From a bacterium (GTDB taxonomy: Bacteria > JAHJDO01), in the NCBI GenBank assembly GCA_030671985.1, contig DAOVHI010000055.1, positions 1-8,810 on the forward strand: a stretch of 8,810 bases of DNA, read 5' to 3'. Of the stretch, positions 7,398 through 8,810 are shown in pieces. Below the pieces are notes generated by a model. That model was not told the origin of the DNA and made no database searches. It saw only the letters and a program-made list of their open reading frames with translations. Position 1 is the stretch's first letter; the number at the start of each line of letters is the position of its first letter. The position numbers and the translations under genes were made by a program.

Positions 7398-7763
7398 TTG
7401 AGAAGCTTTTAAATAGGTTAAGTGATTGGGAGTGAAAAGATTAGGAAAATAAAGGGACAAAAAATTATAATTTCTTAATACCCTACTCTTCCACTTTAGC
7501 CAGGAAGAGCACAAAAGATAGATAGCAAGGATTTGCGGAAGAATATGGGCAAGGGTGCATAGGTTCTATGAGACTCAGGTGGGATGTGGACACGTGGCAG
7601 TTCAAGAATAAAGTGGGACAAATATTTTGAGTTATTTCAATCATGCTAGGACTTTTAAAACCCCTTAATCCTCTGTTGAAAAATAAAAAAAGCATATGAT
7701 TGATAGTTATGATACAATGTTATTATATGAATATAAACCAATTTTTATACAAAGAGAAAAAAT
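7398..7763. other. Gene-poor spacer, possible remnant DNA
   Basis: No convincing gene is visible in these 366 bases. A minus-strand open frame of about 70 codons (7483-7695) has no ribosome binding site or recognisable domain. The section at about 7510-7610 is richer in G and looks different from its flanks, and no plus-strand frame there stays open over any useful length. GGGACAAA occurs at 7454-7461 and again at 7615-7622 in the same orientation. A weak inverted repeat CTCTTCC/GGAAGAG (7486-7492 and 7503-7509, 10-base loop) has no adjacent T run. No clear terminator was found for the preceding operon. It may be decayed mobile-element or gene remnant. Confidence 0.5.
7700..7728 (+). promoter_or_regulatory. 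Candidate promoter for the SIR2-family gene
   Basis: TTGATA (7700-7705) is followed after 17 bases by TTATAT (7723-7728). An alternative -10 is the extended TGATACAAT (7710-7718), without a matching -35 box. Either would put the start 30-45 bases before the ATG at 7764, suggesting the gene is transcribed apart from the upstream operon. The region is very AT-rich, so such boxes can arise by chance. Confidence 0.35.
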
Positions 7764-8810
7764 ATGGGTAATACGCACGATTCAATAAGACACTTAGAAT
7801 ATCTTAGACAATCATTGTCACAAGATAAAAAGCCAATAGGTTTTTTTATATCTTCTGGGTGTCCTCTTGCTGTATCAATACCTGATGGTAAAGGACCTTT
7901 AATCCCTGATGTTGCAGGGCTTACTAAATGGGTAAATAGTGAATTAAAAAAAGACGACAAATATAAACTTCTTATAGCTGAATTAGTAAAAGCAAAGAAA
8001 AACATTAATAATATTGAAGATATTTTAAGTTTTATCAGAGGATTATTGCAAGTAGCAAAAGGTGGTGATGTTAGAGGATTTAACGAAAAGGATCTAATCG
8101 CTTTAGAAACAAAAGTCTGTGAAAGAATAGTTGAAAAAATGAATGTTCCATTGCCTAATCAAGAAACTCCATTTCATGAACTTACTACGTGGATAAGTTC
8201 TATAGATCGGGAAATTCCAATTGAAATCTTTACTACAAACTATGATATGTTAATAGAACAGGCATTAGAAGATATAGAAGTCCCATATTTCGATGGTTTT
8301 GTTGGATCCAGAAGATCCTTTTTTGATTTAAGAGCTGTAACGGATAATTTAATACCTAAACATTGGACAAGATTATGGAAGATACATGGATCAATTAACT
8401 GGTATCAGGACGGACCTGAAGGTCAAGAAAAAGTTTATAGATCTTCTGAAATCAAAAAAGATGCTTCACATCTAATTCATCCATCTCATTTAAAATATGA
8501 ACAAAGTCGAAAAATGCCATACCTAGCATTAATTGACCAATTGAGTAAGTTTATCAGACAAAAATCTTCTCTATTAATAATTTCCGGTTATTCCTTTTCG
8601 GATGAGCATTTGAATTATACTATAACAGATTCTCTTAAAGCAAATCCTACGGCAATGGTCTTAGGTTTAATGTACGAATCTTTTTATGTTAAGAATGACA
8701 AGGATGAATTAGTTGCAAGATACCCCAAAGCATACAAATTGACAGAGAGTCAACATAATTTGAATCTATGGACTTTTGATAAAGCAATTATAGGAACTAA
8801 TACAGGTGAT
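7764..8810 (+). CDS. SIR2-family (NAD-binding) protein, C-terminus cut by window edge
   Basis: An open frame of 349 codons begins with ATG at 7764 and leaves the right edge without a stop. The start is preceded by a weak AAGAG at 7752-7756. SIR2-like hallmarks are in order: FFISSGCPLAVSIP (27-40, the place of the glycine-rich NAD loop), PLIPDVAGLT (45-54), FTTNYDMLIEQ (156-166, the TxNYD motif), LWKIHGSINW (204-213, with the His of the K-x-HGS motif) and a late LIISGYSFSDEHLN (271-284). Such SIR2 domains in bacterial defence hydrolyse NAD to block phage growth, often with a partner such as a HerA-type ATPase, an Argonaute-like protein or a C-terminal sensor. The usual GAG is replaced by SSG, but Cys-Pro and the following IPDxAGLT resemble members paired with ATPases. 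This is a family inference. Partner and C-terminus are outside the window. Its spacing and promoter suggest a separate unit from the sulfate operon. Confidence 0.85.
   Translation, partial: MGNTHDSIRHLEYLRQSLSQDKKPIGFFISSGCPLAVSIPDGKGPLIPDVAGLTKWVNSELKKDDKYKLLIAELVKAKKNINNIEDILSFIRGLLQVAKGGDVRGFNEKDLIALETKVCERIVEKMNVPLPNQETPFHELTTWISSIDREIPIEIFTTNYDMLIEQALEDIEVPYFDGFVGSRRSFFDLRAVTDNLIPKHWTRLWKIHGSINWYQDGPEGQEKVYRSSEIKKDASHLIHPSHLKYEQSRKMPYLALIDQLSKFIRQKSSLLIISGYSFSDEHLNYTITDSLKANPTAMVLGLMYESFYVKNDKDELVARYPKAYKLTESQHNLNLWTFDKAIIGTNTGD

Noticed and set aside
7486-7509. Inverted repeat CTCTTCC/GGAAGAG as an operon terminator
   Set aside because: Seven base pairs with a ten-base loop, no following T run, and about 90 bases past the stop; not enough for an intrinsic terminator.
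7483-7695. Minus-strand open frame of 70 codons in the spacer
   Set aside because: No Shine-Dalgarno before its ATG, no recognisable domain, and its composition looks like read-through of the opposite strand.
7745-8005. Minus-strand open frame of 86 codons
   Set aside because: Antisense to the start of the SIR2-family gene, whose motifs are clear on the plus strand.

Overview
The window reads as a contig piece from an AT-rich, Gram-negative-like, probably anaerobic and uncultivated bacterium. It has tight gene spacing, AT-biased codons, a membrane-anchored phosphodiesterase, and a CysD with clustered cysteines. The cell plan and divergent, widely shared gene families would fit an Omnitrophota-type or related lineage, but no rRNA or other marker is present and this placement is a weak inference.

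Layout: (1) At 1-1052 on the minus strand lies the N-terminal 350 residues of a membrane-anchored TPR-like protein that runs off the left edge. It has no stop inside the window. (2) The divergent spacer 1053-1259 holds two perfect but overlapping, mutually exclusive inverted repeats, flanked by a candidate promoter on each side. (3) Five plus-strand genes at 1260-7397 form a probable operon. These are cysD, a TauE/SafE-family transporter, cysN, a membrane-anchored alkaline-phosphatase-superfamily phosphodiesterase, and a cytoplasmic-looking protein of the zinc phospholipase C / S1-P1 nuclease fold. (4) A 366-base stretch at 7398-7763 has no convincing gene and may be decayed DNA. (5) At 7764 a SIR2-family gene starts and runs off the right edge after 349 codons, with its own candidate promoter.

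How the genes could work together: the TauE/SafE carrier probably moves sulfate or another sulfur oxyanion. CysD and CysN then make adenosine 5'-phosphosulfate (APS) from ATP and sulfate, with GTP hydrolysis by CysN driving the reaction. No APS kinase, APS/PAPS reductase or sulfite reductase is in the window and CysN carries no fused kinase, so the fate of the APS is not visible. The two downstream metallohydrolases belong to phosphoester-cleaving folds, and their link to sulfate activation rests only on gene order. The SIR2 protein is a separate unit of a type common in NAD-depleting anti-phage systems. Its partner, if any, would lie beyond the right edge.
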